Positions 8,034-17,850 are shown, numbered from the stretch's first letter. The stretch: DNA of 64,000 nt from an uncultured Bacilli bacterium (GCA_934098485.1 CAKOOH010000005.1:1-64000); one strand, 5' to 3'. Program-made: numbers and translations. Notes: generated by a model from the letters alone, not told the origin.

Positions 8034-9251
8034 ATGTATATAAATAAATTACTAAAAAAACAATTATCTTTATCTGCAGCAAGCCTTTTTTTAATCGTTT
8101 TCGTGATATTTGGCTCATCATATGCCTTATTTGAAAATACTCAGATAGATGATAAAGAACAATCAATGAATGTTGGAAATTTAGTTGTCGCCTTTACAAA
8201 AGACTTTGATTCAAGTACGTCTTTATCTGATTCTGATGCGATTGATATAACTCTAGATCCAATGACCGATACTGAAGGTTTAGCTCAAACTAATAATACA
8301 TATACTTTTACAATTCAAAATACAGGAACCGTTGCTTATGAGTATTCAATTATATTAGCGGATAACCCTGACTATTTACCAGGTGGTAAAAACTATGATG
8401 CTAGTAAAGTTGTTATAACTAAAACTAGTACTAGTGGTAATCCTACTTGGGACAATATTCATATGAACTTAAAAAGTTATAAAGGTAAAACTGGAACTAT
8501 AAATAGCACTAGTACGCCTTTTCTTAATAAAACATTTAATCTAGGAAAAGATACCACTAACGGAACAATTTATACGTTTGTAGTAAACCCTGGTGAAAGT
8601 AATATTTATAAACTTCAAACATGGCTTGCTTATGATACAACCTTACCAAACAGTGCCATTGGTTCATTTATTCATTTAAATATTAAAATTGATGGCTACG
8701 CAAGTGATAATGGTTATCAAATTACTAATTTAATATCAAATGGTAGTTTTGAAAATAGTACTACCGGTTGGACTTTAGGTGCCGGTCTTAGTTTATCTAC
8801 TACCCAAAAGAAATACGGAAGTAATTCTATACGAAATTATCAAGCTGCTAAGTATGTAAATGCTAGTAAAGCTTTAATAGCATCTCAAGCAAATCATAAA
8901 TATTATTTTAGTTTATGGATGTATACGGCTGCGAAAGGAAGTTCATCTCATTGCTATAGCGAGGTAAATGTAGTCTATGATAGTACCAATCATTATAAAG
9001 GTGTATATCAATATAATCTTAACAAATTAGAAAAGCTTGGAAGATATATTAACGATATTACCGGTTCCGGAAATATGAATTTCATGGCTTGTAAATATGA
9101 TGGAGCAGATAAAGCCGAGGACTGTTACTGTGATGGAATTGTATTTGTTGATTTAACTGAAACATTTGGTGCTGGTAACGAACCTGATAAAACATGGTGC
9201 GATGCTAATATCGATTGGTTTGAAGGTAGCAAAGTAATTTATAAATATTAA
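8034..9251 (+). CDS. Secreted TasA/camelysin-type surface protein with galactose-binding-like domain
   Basis: 405 residues. A SipW-type signal segment (about 12-32, ending GSSYALF) is followed by the Leu/Val-rich start of a TasA/camelysin-like beta domain (NVGNLVVAFTKDFD, then YTFTIQNTGTVAYEYSI, about 45-220). From about residue 236 a jelly-roll carbohydrate-binding-type module begins with NLISNGSFENSTTGWTL and ends with VDLTETFGAGNEPDKTWCD, a motif common in phage and surface adhesins. Its role is probably in the cell-surface matrix or in glycan binding. It leads a five-gene run with very short gaps (14-64 bp), so it may work with those proteins. Confidence 0.65.
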   Translation: MYINKLLKKQLSLSAASLFLIVFVIFGSSYALFENTQIDDKEQSMNVGNLVVAFTKDFDSSTSLSDSDAIDITLDPMTDTEGLAQTNNTYTFTIQNTGTVAYEYSIILADNPDYLPGGKNYDASKVVITKTSTSGNPTWDNIHMNLKSYKGKTGTINSTSTPFLNKTFNLGKDTTNGTIYTFVVNPGESNIYKLQTWLAYDTTLPNSAIGSFIHLNIKIDGYASDNGYQITNLISNGSFENSTTGWTLGAGLSLSTTQKKYGSNSIRNYQAAKYVNASKALIASQANHKYYFSLWMYTAAKGSSSHCYSEVNVVYDSTNHYKGVYQYNLNKLEKLGRYINDITGSGNMNFMACKYDGADKAEDCYCDGIVFVDLTETFGAGNEPDKTWCDANIDWFEGSKVIYKY

Positions 9252-9265
9252 TAGGAGGAATAAAA

Positions 9266-9688
9266 ATGGAAGATAACTTATTATATGAAAGTGAAGAAGA
9301 AAAAATAGCAACCAGTAAAGTTCTTGCTGCATTTAAAATTAAATCAGTCAATGAACAAATAGATACTTATGTTGCTGAAGTACTAAAATACGCAGTAAAA
9401 ATTGACGATGTCTTAGAACAAAACAATATTGAAAAAAGATACTTAAATAGAGTTAGCACTGTATCTGATGGTGTTGACTATTTAACTTTTGATGAAGATT
9501 TAAAATCATTAGATTTTAGAATAAAAGAAGTAATTGAAGATTTAATCAAAAGAATAAATACCAGATTACAATTAATTAATGAAGCAAATGAAACATTAAA
9601 TAAGATTCATGCTAATTATGATTTAAATAATATTAATTTAGAAGAAGCAATCAAAACAGCAAAACTAACTGAAGAAGAATTAGTATAA
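9266..9688 (+). CDS. Hypothetical coiled-coil protein, 140 aa
   Basis: It starts 14 bp after the surface protein behind aggagg. The protein is acidic and almost entirely helical (FDEDLKSLDFRIKEVIEDL and similar heptad-like stretches), with no signal peptide, so it is cytosolic or bound to the inner membrane face. Its hydrophilic helices resemble the N-terminal regions of the next two genes, which suggests they form one complex. I do not recognise the family. Confidence 0.7.
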   Translation: MEDNLLYESEEEKIATSKVLAAFKIKSVNEQIDTYVAEVLKYAVKIDDVLEQNNIEKRYLNRVSTVSDGVDYLTFDEDLKSLDFRIKEVIEDLIKRINTRLQLINEANETLNKIHANYDLNNINLEEAIKTAKLTEEELV

Positions 9689-9705
9689 ACGAAAGGAGTA
9701 TCATC

Positions 9706-11052
9706 ATGAGCGAAAAAGAAAAACTTGATAATTTACAAAAATTATTACAAGAAAGAAATATAAACATTTCTGATTTTGCAAGAGCCCGCATTAAAATTTT
9801 TAATGGTGAATTCGATAATTTTGTAGATAGTTATGACACTTTAAATGCTGAAGTCAGTTCCTCTTTAACACCATACAATTTTGAAGATGAAGTAATGGCT
9901 TATGCTCATTCGTTAGAATCTATTTTAAGAAAAGATCCTCTTTTTTTCAAAGATAATTCTAAAGGTGTAATAACTGATTTAACAACTAAAATTCAAGGAT
10001 TAGCAACTAAATATATGCCAATCTATATGTATAATCAGTTGCTTGCTCAAAGAAAACAAATCGAAGAAGAAATTGTTGATATGACGAAAAGTTATGTCTA
10101 TTTAAGTAAAGATACTGCTTCTAGTATAACCGCCAGAAATAATACTTTCTTTGATTTAATTAGAGAAGAACTAAGGAAAAGAGAAGAGTTAAAAGCAAAA
10201 ATTGCTGAAATAGATTCTAAAACTAGCGCTCAAGAAGAATATGTATCAGGTTTTAATGCTGAAGAAAGAACCCAAAGTTTAATGGGAGATACTCTTTTAA
10301 TTAATAGTATTATTTTTAGAATGAATTTATCAGAAGATACTAAGAATGCTGTCGCGTCTATTCAGTCATCTTTAAAAGATAAATTATCCAAAATGAAAAC
10401 AAACAAGGCAAAGGCTAAATTAGATTTAGATGCTCTATGTGCTGATTATGGCATTACTAATTTAGAGTTTAGACCGCCTCATATTATAATAAATAATGAC
10501 ACTAAAACCGTTGAAATAAAAGAGTCTCCGGTCAAAGAAGCACCAAAACCTTCCAAAGTGAGTGAACCAACCGGCTATGAATTTTATGAAAGAAAGCCAT
10601 CTAAACCTGAAGCACCTAAAAAAGCCGAAGAATTATATAAAGAAAAAATAAACGAATTACAAAATCCAGAACCTGAATTTCCTGAACTAGTTGCTAGAAT
10701 TAAGGAAATGAAAGAAAAAAGAAAAGATGCTGCTGTATACATGGGAGTTAAAGAACGTCAAAACCGTGCCTTTGGTCTAGAAGAAATGACAAATTTATAT
10801 TCTGAAGATCATAACTTTAAATTAGGCGATAAGATTGTATTTAACAGTTTCGTTCCTGGCAAATTCGTTAATAACCCCGATTATCGTAAATTAACTCCAG
10901 GAGAAACATATACATTTGCTGGCTATAAATTTAAAGATGGAACATTTAATAAATATATTATGCTTGCTGAAATACCTAATGCGGCATTTGATAAATATAG
11001 TTTTGATGCTTTAGTATTAGAAAATAACCAGGAAAAACAAGTAAGTCTATAG
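9706..11052 (+). CDS. Hypothetical coiled-coil protein with C-terminal SH3-like module, 448 aa
   Basis: A strong ribosome site (aaaggag) precedes the ATG. Residues ~1-260 are helical and charged; a Pro/Glu/Lys-rich linker (SPVKEAPKPSKVSEPTG, then PSKPEAPKKAEE) occupies about 270-320. The last ~85 residues form a beta-rich module (LGDKIVFNSFVPGKF, LTPGETYTFAGYKFKDG) that matches the repeats of the 978-residue protein downstream. There is no signal or membrane segment. The shared module implies the two proteins bind the same kind of partner. Family not recognised. Confidence 0.7.
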   Translation: MSEKEKLDNLQKLLQERNINISDFARARIKIFNGEFDNFVDSYDTLNAEVSSSLTPYNFEDEVMAYAHSLESILRKDPLFFKDNSKGVITDLTTKIQGLATKYMPIYMYNQLLAQRKQIEEEIVDMTKSYVYLSKDTASSITARNNTFFDLIREELRKREELKAKIAEIDSKTSAQEEYVSGFNAEERTQSLMGDTLLINSIIFRMNLSEDTKNAVASIQSSLKDKLSKMKTNKAKAKLDLDALCADYGITNLEFRPPHIIINNDTKTVEIKESPVKEAPKPSKVSEPTGYEFYERKPSKPEAPKKAEELYKEKINELQNPEPEFPELVARIKEMKEKRKDAAVYMGVKERQNRAFGLEEMTNLYSEDHNFKLGDKIVFNSFVPGKFVNNPDYRKLTPGETYTFAGYKFKDGTFNKYIMLAEIPNAAFDKYSFDALVLENNQEKQVSL

Positions 11053-11116
11053 TTTTTATTGATTTAAAAACCATTAACAATTATAATAAGTATCAAAAAG
11101 AAAAGAGGAAGATGTA

Positions 11117-14053
11117 ATGGCATTATCTGAAGAAGAAAGACAAAGAATTAGAGAAAGACTTGAAAAAGTTGGTAGACTATCGGAAGAGGATAGACCAAAA
11201 CTAACTAAAAAACAAAAAGATTTAATCAAAGAAGAATCAGAAAGAATTAACAGTTATAATGAAGCCAATAGAGTAAATAATAATGATGCATTAGATATTA
11301 CTTTACCATTATATTTAATTAATAAACTTAATGAAGCCGGTTTAAAAACTACTGGTGATTTTGGCTTTTATATGGATTATTGCAAAAATAATGGTGTATT
11401 AAGTACCGATGATATTGATAAATTGTTAGATAGAATACCCGAAAGTAAATCTAAATTAGAAGAAGCAAAAAATAATTTGGCTAAAACAAAATCTAGAGAA
11501 TATATGCTTCATAATGCTGAAAGTATTTTAGAAGATATTTCTGCTATTGAAAGTTTAGTAAAAGCACAAAACTATGAAAAAAGATATAATCCTTATACGG
11601 ATATTACTGGTGCTAGTGGCTTAACTGGTTTTGATACTGATCTAAGAGCTCTTAAAAATATTTTAAACGCTAAAGCCTTTGATAAAAGTGCTGAAGCAAA
11701 TATTGAAAGACGCAAAAAAGAAGCTGCTGATTTAAAAGCAACTATTGCTGAAGAATATCGTAAAATAAAAGATTTAGGAACTGATCCTAGCAATATTGAA
11801 GAAATTAAATCTCGCACCATTAAATTTAACGAACTAACAAAAGGGTATCATAATGCTCAAAATGTTCTAGACAAGTTAATCAAACAAAGCGAAAGAACTA
11901 GTTTATTATCTTTTGATGATATAACGCGTGCTCAAAATTTAAGTAACCAAATATATGATTCTTTAAATTTTGCTAAAGTTTATGGATTTAGCAGTCCTGA
12001 AGTAACGGCCTTAAATAGTAGTTTTGAAGAGTTAAATAACGATTTTTCTTCCTATCGAGAGTTGATAATAAATGCCTCAAATTTAGAAAAAGAAGTAAAG
12101 AAAAGGGAAAATGAATTAAATAAATTATTTGCTTCCTTAAGTGTAAATGGCGCTGGGGAAATAGATTTAAGTAATGTAAATAAAGTAGCAAGTAACCCTG
12201 AACCTAGTAAAACTGAAGCACCAGCCTCAGAACCAATAACAATTAATCCTGCTGAAAGTCTAAACGAAGAAGAAATCGAAGAAAAGAAAGTTATATTTAT
12301 TGGTTTTAATAATTCTATTGAAAAAATAGATCGCTTCAAAAGTCTTGAAATAGGTGAGACTTATACTATTAAAGAAGAAACCAAAGACCTATATACTTTT
12401 AATGAGGTAATTGGTTACTATCCTAAATCATCATTTATGACGGAAGAAGAATTTAAAAACATGTATGCTCCTGGTAAAACCGTTTATTTATATGTACCAC
12501 AAGAAAATGTTGATTTAATAGATGATGAATTAGAATTAAATACACCTTATACTATCAAAAGTGTAGATAATGATAAAATAACCTTTAATGAAATCAGCGG
12601 AACTTATCCATTAATGACTTTTGTTATTCCAGAAACTTGGAATTGTATCGGTTATTCATTAACAGGTCTAAGAACAAACGATCCAAAATTCGAGGAAAAA
12701 CTAGGGGATATTTATTATCCAAATAAAGACTTAAACAATACAATAGAGGGAAGTCCTAAAGTTGGTGAAAAATTACTATACTTCGGCTTACTAAAAAATA
12801 GAACCATTCCTTATTATCCTGGTTTAGCCTTTTTAGAAGAATATACAATTAAAGAAATTATTAACATAAATGGCAATAGATTCTTCCGTTTTAATGAAGT
12901 AGATGGAACATATTCTGAAGAAAGTTTTATTACTAGAGAAGAACACAATAAAATATATAATGATGGTATAAAAGCTGGAAAAACTGTTTTATACTATCCA
13001 GTTGACACGGAAAAAGCCGATCCAAACCTAAGATTAGGTGCTGAATACGTCATTAAAGAAGTTAAAGATGGAAAAATATATTTAGAAAATAGTGATAAAG
13101 AATACAGTATTCATGATTTTTATCCTTGTGTATGGAAAGACATTGTAATTCATAATTTAACTGGGAAACAGCCTATAGAAGTGGAAAATTTTGAACCAAT
13201 CCCACCACATGGAGAACCTGATGATGACTTCTATGTGGTATATAAAGGCAATGCCCCTAAAGGTTTTGAAGATTATTACGCTATTTTAAATAAAGGTCAA
13301 AAATATAAAGTTGTTGATGAAACTGGTATTTATTATGAAGTTGAACTTCCAAATAATGACACTTTAAAAATTTTAAAATCATATGCCTGTCCATTAAAAG
13401 AATGGCAAGAAAGAGATAGTTTTGTCATATATAATGGTAAAATTATCAAAGATGCTGAGTGCAAAATTAAAGATTACTGCGAGCTAAATGCTGGACAATC
13501 TTATAAAATTATTGATACAACCGAAGATGGTAAGTATTATATTATTGAAGGTTTAGAAAATAAAAAGTTTCCTATATCTGCATTTACACCACTAGAAAAA
13601 TGGGAAACTTTAAGTGAAGATGAAAAAGAGCAAATCAAAAACAGTCCTAAACCTCATAAAGTAGTTAATGAAGAAACTAAAGCTAAAGCATTTACTCTTA
13701 CTTCCTTTGCACTTGCTATCGCCGGATTAATTGCCGCTGAAGCATCACCTGCTTTAATTACTGGCCTAGTATTATCAAGTGTTGCCATTGGTTCAATCGC
13801 TTGCTACATAAGCAAACTAAGAAAAAAAGGTAAGCACATTGAACGTCAAGAAATAATCAAACCACTAGTTCAAAAAATTAAAAATGCCTATAATGGAATT
13901 AAAAATAATGTCAAAGAAAAAACAAAATTTAAAAATTCTTTAAATGATATTATTGATGATGACTTAAAAGGCGAATTAATAACTGAAGGTTTACCTGAGG
14001 AGATTATTGAAGGCGAAATCGTTGACACTAACGAACAAGTTAAACAAATGTAA
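11117..14053 (+). CDS. Large hypothetical protein with coiled coil, about six SH3-like repeats and a C-terminal membrane hairpin, 978 aa
   Basis: Residues 1-390 are helical and coiled-coil-like. From about 391 to 820 there are about six degenerate modules of 55-90 residues with the pattern: strand, acidic loop, GETYTIKE/NTPYTIKS/EEYTIKEI, strand, TFNEVxGxYPxxSF. Residues about 855-900 contain two hydrophobic segments (FTLTSFALAIAGLIAAEA and ALITGLVLSSVAIGSIACYI) followed by a basic then acidic tail. With no N-terminal signal, this suggests a tail-anchored protein facing the cytosol. The ATG follows agaggaagatgta. The next gene repeats the C-terminal membrane-plus-KLRK layout. No family recognised. 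Confidence 0.7.
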   Translation: MALSEEERQRIRERLEKVGRLSEEDRPKLTKKQKDLIKEESERINSYNEANRVNNNDALDITLPLYLINKLNEAGLKTTGDFGFYMDYCKNNGVLSTDDIDKLLDRIPESKSKLEEAKNNLAKTKSREYMLHNAESILEDISAIESLVKAQNYEKRYNPYTDITGASGLTGFDTDLRALKNILNAKAFDKSAEANIERRKKEAADLKATIAEEYRKIKDLGTDPSNIEEIKSRTIKFNELTKGYHNAQNVLDKLIKQSERTSLLSFDDITRAQNLSNQIYDSLNFAKVYGFSSPEVTALNSSFEELNNDFSSYRELIINASNLEKEVKKRENELNKLFASLSVNGAGEIDLSNVNKVASNPEPSKTEAPASEPITINPAESLNEEEIEEKKVIFIGFNNSIEKIDRFKSLEIGETYTIKEETKDLYTFNEVIGYYPKSSFMTEEEFKNMYAPGKTVYLYVPQENVDLIDDELELNTPYTIKSVDNDKITFNEISGTYPLMTFVIPETWNCIGYSLTGLRTNDPKFEEKLGDIYYPNKDLNNTIEGSPKVGEKLLYFGLLKNRTIPYYPGLAFLEEYTIKEIININGNRFFRFNEVDGTYSEESFITREEHNKIYNDGIKAGKTVLYYPVDTEKADPNLRLGAEYVIKEVKDGKIYLENSDKEYSIHDFYPCVWKDIVIHNLTGKQPIEVENFEPIPPHGEPDDDFYVVYKGNAPKGFEDYYAILNKGQKYKVVDETGIYYEVELPNNDTLKILKSYACPLKEWQERDSFVIYNGKIIKDAECKIKDYCELNAGQSYKIIDTTEDGKYYIIEGLENKKFPISAFTPLEKWETLSEDEKEQIKNSPKPHKVVNEETKAKAFTLTSFALAIAGLIAAEASPALITGLVLSSVAIGSIACYISKLRKKGKHIERQEIIKPLVQKIKNAYNGIKNNVKEKTKFKNSLNDIIDDDLKGELITEGLPEEIIEGEIVDTNEQVKQM

Positions 14054-14070
14054 GAATAGAAGGGAAGATT

Positions 14071-14466
14071 ATGAATATAAAACCAGGAAGACATAAAATT
14101 ATTAAAGAAGAAATAAAAAAACAAAAAAACAAAAATGCTGCTTATAAACTAGCAGTAGCAATGGCCGTTGTTGGTATAATCACTCCTACCGGAATAATTA
14201 TTAAACTCGGTATGGTCGCTCTTCTATCTTACTTACATAAATTAAGAAAATCTGGTGTTATCAAAGAGGACTATGACGATATTAAGGAGATTATGGATGA
14301 TACCATTGTTTCCACTATCCCTAAAGGATTTATTGAAAAATCCGAAGATAAAGAACTGGAAAGCACTGTTGATATGTGGAACACTGCTACATGGGAAGGA
14401 TATTATAAACCAGTAGTAACCTACACAACCAAAAGGGAAGAAAGTTATGGAAGAAGGATTGCGTAA
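14071..14466 (+). CDS. Hypothetical membrane protein, 131 aa
   Basis: A basic N-terminus is followed by one or two hydrophobic stretches (KLAVAMAVVGIITPTGIIIK and LGMVALLSYLH) and KLRKSG. This corresponds to the membrane tail of the preceding 978-residue protein (SKLRKKGK), so it looks like a partial paralogue of that tail. The acidic C-terminal half has no motif I know. The ribosome site is gaaggga. It ends exactly where the next gene begins. Confidence 0.65.
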   Translation: MNIKPGRHKIIKEEIKKQKNKNAAYKLAVAMAVVGIITPTGIIIKLGMVALLSYLHKLRKSGVIKEDYDDIKEIMDDTIVSTIPKGFIEKSEDKELESTVDMWNTATWEGYYKPVVTYTTKREESYGRRIA

Positions 14467-14733
14467 ATGAAAGAATTAGAAAGAAAATATATTACATTAG
14501 ATAATAATGAAAGATACGAAATAGTAGATGAAACAACTCAAAATGGCTTGAAATATTATTTTGCTTCACTAGTAGATGAAAATGACACACCTTTAGTAAA
14601 ATCTTATATCTTTGAAGAAGTTATAGAAGATAGCGAAAAATATGTTATCCCTGTTACTGATGAAGAAAGATATAATGCCTTGGCAGCAATATTCATATCA
14701 AATTTCAATAAATTAGTAGACGAAGAAGATTAA
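14467..14733 (+). CDS. Small acidic protein, DUF1292-like, 88 aa
   Basis: ATG directly follows the previous stop codon, with gaagaagga as ribosome site inside the upstream gene, so translation is probably coupled. The layout (strand, YITLDNNERYEIVDE, then YYFASLVDENDTP, YIFEEV and an acidic helix) resembles the small DUF1292 family of Firmicutes, whose function is unknown. It is the last gene of this operon; a terminator overlaps its end. Confidence 0.6.
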   Translation: MKELERKYITLDNNERYEIVDETTQNGLKYYFASLVDENDTPLVKSYIFEEVIEDSEKYVIPVTDEERYNALAAIFISNFNKLVDEED

Positions 14734-14747
14734 TTCTTCTTTTTTTA
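14722..14747 (+). terminator. Rho-independent terminator
   Basis: AGAAGA / TCTTCT hairpin with loop TTAAT and a T7 tract, overlapping the end of the preceding gene. Confidence 0.65.
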
Positions 14748-14795
14748 TGTATATTTTAATTATATCTAGCCAAATTAATAACAAGGAGAGAAAAT

Positions 14796-15335
14796 ATGAA
14801 GAAAAAAATTAGTATATTTAGTTTATTATTACTTGTTACTATGTTATTTGGTTGTACAATGGGTAATACCCCTAAAGCAAAAGTTGAAACATTATTAAAT
14901 AGGTATCAAAGCAAAGATACTTCTGTTATTGGAGAACTAGATGATTATTTAAAAACTTTAACTATCGATGATACAAATTATGATGATTATAAAAATGTAT
15001 ATTTAAAACAATATGAAAATATGAAATATGAAATCAAAGATGAAAAAATAGATGGCGATAATGCTACTGTTGTTACTCAAATTGATGTATATGACTACTA
15101 CAAAGTAGAGCAAGATGTAAATAATTATATCGCTGAAAACCCAAGCGAATTTGCTGATAAAGGTATTTATAATCAAGAAAAAGCCTTAAAATATAAAATT
15201 GATAAACTAAACACAGCTAAAGATAAAGTACAATATACCATTACATTTAACTTAACTAAAGTAAATGATAAATGGACCATTGATACTTTAAGTACCGAAG
15301 ATTTAGAAAAGATTCATGGCACATACGCTCATTAA
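14796..15335 (+). CDS. Lipoprotein with NTF2-like/DUF4878-type domain
   Basis: A type II signal peptide with lipobox LFGC (Cys20) marks a lipid-anchored extracellular protein. After it, KAKVETLLNRYQSKD, two short helices and alternating strands ending TKVNDKWTIDTLSTED resemble the NTF2-like fold of small Firmicutes lipoproteins. The ribosome site aaggag is optimal. It is monocistronic between the terminator at 14722 and the promoter at 15383. Function unknown. Confidence 0.75.
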   Translation: MKKKISIFSLLLLVTMLFGCTMGNTPKAKVETLLNRYQSKDTSVIGELDDYLKTLTIDDTNYDDYKNVYLKQYENMKYEIKDEKIDGDNATVVTQIDVYDYYKVEQDVNNYIAENPSEFADKGIYNQEKALKYKIDKLNTAKDKVQYTITFNLTKVNDKWTIDTLSTEDLEKIHGTYAH

Positions 15336-15382
15336 TCTTTTTTTAATTTCTAAAATTTTTACTTTAAGTATTGTCATCTCTT

Positions 15383-15391
15383 TGCTATAAT
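15383..15391 (+). promoter_or_regulatory. Extended -10 promoter
   Basis: TGCTATAAT is a good extended -10 element 25 bp before the RsgI-like start codon; the -35 (TTTAAG) is poor. Confidence 0.5.
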
Positions 15392-15416
15392 TGTAACAGT
15401 AAGGTAGTGTGATTTT

Positions 15417-16586
15417 ATGAGTAAAAAAAATATGATAATATTAGTAAGTGTTTTAATTTTCGCAATGCTATTAAGTTTTGGCATTTATAAAAAATTAACA
15501 CTTAAAAAAGATTTAAGTTCTTCAAAAGATAAAGTCATATCAGTTATAACTTTAGATATAAATCCTAGCATTAAAATAAGTTTAAATGAAGAAGAAGAAG
15601 TAATTAACTTTGAAGCTTTAAATGATGATGCTAAAGAAATTTTAGTAAACTATCAAAACAAAAAATTATCTACTGTTATGGAAGAATTTGTCTCTAAACT
15701 AAAAGAAAAAGGATATACTAAAGATAAATTATATATAATAGTAGGTGTAACTGGTAAATTTGATAAAGAACGTGCTACAACGTTAATAAGTGAAGATTTA
15801 ACTAAAAATGGTGTTAATTATGAACTAATAGTGCCTAAGCAAACTAAAGATGCCAAAGAGTTAGCCGAAAAATATAATATAACTGAAAGTAAAGCATCAT
15901 ATATTTCCAAAATTATAACTGAGCATCCAGAAGTAAAGATTGAAGACTTAAAAGATATGAACGTAAATAATATTGTTAAAAAAGAAAATGAACTAAGTGC
16001 GCCCGTAACAACAACCACTGCATCTCCCACAACCACCACAACGAAGGCAAAAACAACAACTACTAAAACAACTAAAGCACCAAGTAATAATTCCCAATCA
16101 AGTGGTTCTCAAAGAAAATGTGATAATGTAAATTATGCTTTAACAAATGAAGAAGCCGCAATTAAGGCTGCCTCTTTAAAAGGAGCTACTGTTATGAAAA
16201 ATTATTGTAGTATTCTAATGCCAGAATCATTTGTAACTTTAGCATCAGATGGTAGTTGTGCTTATAAAGTAAGTTTTAAATATCGTACGGAAAGTTGTGT
16301 TTACTATATTAGTGTTGAAACAGGAAACATCTTAAGTAGTTCTTGTGAGCCAGCTACTCTTAATGCCGGAGAAAATCAGTGTATTATAATGGATAATCTA
16401 GGCTTAACCAAAAGAGAAATGCTATATATTTCAAATGAAAGAGACTTAGGTAGTGAATTCGTTTCTGATGTTAAAGACGTTTATGGCACCCCTAATGAAA
16501 ATGGAGAAAACTTCATCTATGAGTATCATGTTTCCAAAACAACTGGTAAAATTACTGAAAAGAAAATAATTGGTATCGTAAAGTAA
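15417..16586 (+). CDS. RsgI-like extracellular protein with Thr-rich linker and PepSY-like tail
   Basis: 389 residues. One membrane segment (about 6-24) is followed by an RsgI-type domain with the hallmark ITLDINPSIKISLNEEEEV (about 42-62) and LNDDAKEIL. A Thr/Ala/Lys linker (about 195-230) leads to a C-terminal domain with two Cys pairs and a strand-helix-strand pattern like PepSY. RsgI proteins are anti-sigma factors with a cytosolic N-terminal sigma-binding domain; that domain is absent here, since the protein starts almost at the membrane segment. It may therefore act as an envelope sensor without a partner sigma factor. Followed by dacF. Confidence 0.7.
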   Translation: MSKKNMIILVSVLIFAMLLSFGIYKKLTLKKDLSSSKDKVISVITLDINPSIKISLNEEEEVINFEALNDDAKEILVNYQNKKLSTVMEEFVSKLKEKGYTKDKLYIIVGVTGKFDKERATTLISEDLTKNGVNYELIVPKQTKDAKELAEKYNITESKASYISKIITEHPEVKIEDLKDMNVNNIVKKENELSAPVTTTTASPTTTTTKAKTTTTKTTKAPSNNSQSSGSQRKCDNVNYALTNEEAAIKAASLKGATVMKNYCSILMPESFVTLASDGSCAYKVSFKYRTESCVYYISVETGNILSSSCEPATLNAGENQCIIMDNLGLTKREMLYISNERDLGSEFVSDVKDVYGTPNENGENFIYEYHVSKTTGKITEKKIIGIVK

Positions 16587-16650
16587 AATTATTAAAAGGA
16601 TAAATATTAATAATTTATTATTTAATCGCATAGTTATTACTAGGTGATTT

Positions 16651-17796
16651 ATGATAAAGAAAAAAATATTATTTATCCTTTTATTTTTATTTATGCCCAT
16701 AATAAATGTTAAAGGAGAAGAACTAAATTTAGCTGCCAGTGCCGGATCTGCCATTCTAATTGAATCAACAACTGGCAAAATTTTATATGAAAGAAATGCT
16801 CATGAAAAAATGGCGCCTGCCTCCATGACCAAAATTATGACTATGCTTTTAATCATGGAAGCTATAGATGAAGGTAAAATCTCCTTAGATCAAAATATTA
16901 ATATCTCTGCAAATGCGGCCTCTATGGGTGGTAGTCAAGTCTTTTTAGAACCAAATACCCAGATGAAAGCAAATGAACTAATTAAATCTATCGCCATTGC
17001 TAGTGCTAATGATGCCGCCGTTGCTATGGCCGAAACTATAAGCGGAACTACTGATGCATTTGTTAAAAAAATGAATGAAAAATGTAAAGCCTTAGGTTGC
17101 GAAAATACCTCATTTGTAAATGTCCATGGCCTAGATGATCCTAATCATTATAGTACTGCTAAAGATATGTCCTTAATTGCAAGTGAATTACTAAAACATG
17201 AAGACATCTTAAAATATACAAGTATTTATGAAGAATACTTAAAAAAGCCAGATGGATCCACTACATGGATGGTAAATACCAATAAATTAATAAGATTCTA
17301 TAATGGTTTAGATGGTTTAAAAACTGGATATACTAAAAATGCTGAATACTGCTTAACAGCAACTGCAAAAAGAAATGGTATGAGATTAATAAGTGTACTT
17401 ATGAAAGAACCAACTAGTCAGGTAAGAAATAGTGAAACTGTTGAATTATTAAATTATGGTTTTTCTAACTATAAAATCAAAACTATTATTGAAAAAGAAA
17501 AAAGTTTAGGAGAAGTTGAAGTTGTTGATGGCAAAAAAGAAAAAGTTATGATTAAACTAAAAGATGCCGCTACTGCCTTAGAAAAAATAAATGACGAAAA
17601 AAACTATAGTTACAATATCAATGTAGACAAAATAAAAGCACCAGTCAAAGTAGGGGATGTAATTGGTTATTTAGAAATAACCGAAAATGGAACTATAATT
17701 AAAAATGTCGATATAACTGTAACTGAAAATGTTAATAAAGCAAATATCTGGGACTTATATAAAAGATATTTTAAAAAAGTATTATCAGGTAATTAA
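16651..17796 (+). CDS. dacF: D-alanyl-D-alanine carboxypeptidase (PBP5/DacF type, peptidase S11)
   Basis: A signal peptide (about 1-22, MIKKKILFILLFLFMP) is followed by the penicillin-binding fold with all three motifs: SMTK (58-61), SAN (118-120) and KTG (224-226). A beta-rich C-terminal domain ends with a short amphipathic tail that would hold the enzyme at the membrane. It removes the terminal D-Ala from peptidoglycan pentapeptides and so limits cross-linking. Length 381 matches the family. Symbol choice between dacA and dacF is by resemblance only. A terminator follows. Confidence 0.92.
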   Translation: MIKKKILFILLFLFMPIINVKGEELNLAASAGSAILIESTTGKILYERNAHEKMAPASMTKIMTMLLIMEAIDEGKISLDQNINISANAASMGGSQVFLEPNTQMKANELIKSIAIASANDAAVAMAETISGTTDAFVKKMNEKCKALGCENTSFVNVHGLDDPNHYSTAKDMSLIASELLKHEDILKYTSIYEEYLKKPDGSTTWMVNTNKLIRFYNGLDGLKTGYTKNAEYCLTATAKRNGMRLISVLMKEPTSQVRNSETVELLNYGFSNYKIKTIIEKEKSLGEVEVVDGKKEKVMIKLKDAATALEKINDEKNYSYNINVDKIKAPVKVGDVIGYLEITENGTIIKNVDITVTENVNKANIWDLYKRYFKKVLSGN

Positions 17797-17805
17797 AGAT
17801 TAATT

Positions 17806-17832
17806 AGAAAGTATTAATATACTTTCTTTTTT
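17806..17832 (+). terminator. Rho-independent terminator after dacF
   Basis: Perfect 9-bp stem AGAAAGTAT / ATACTTTCT, loop TAAT, then a T run. Confidence 0.8.
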
Positions 17833-17850
17833 AAATCTAAATAATCTAGT

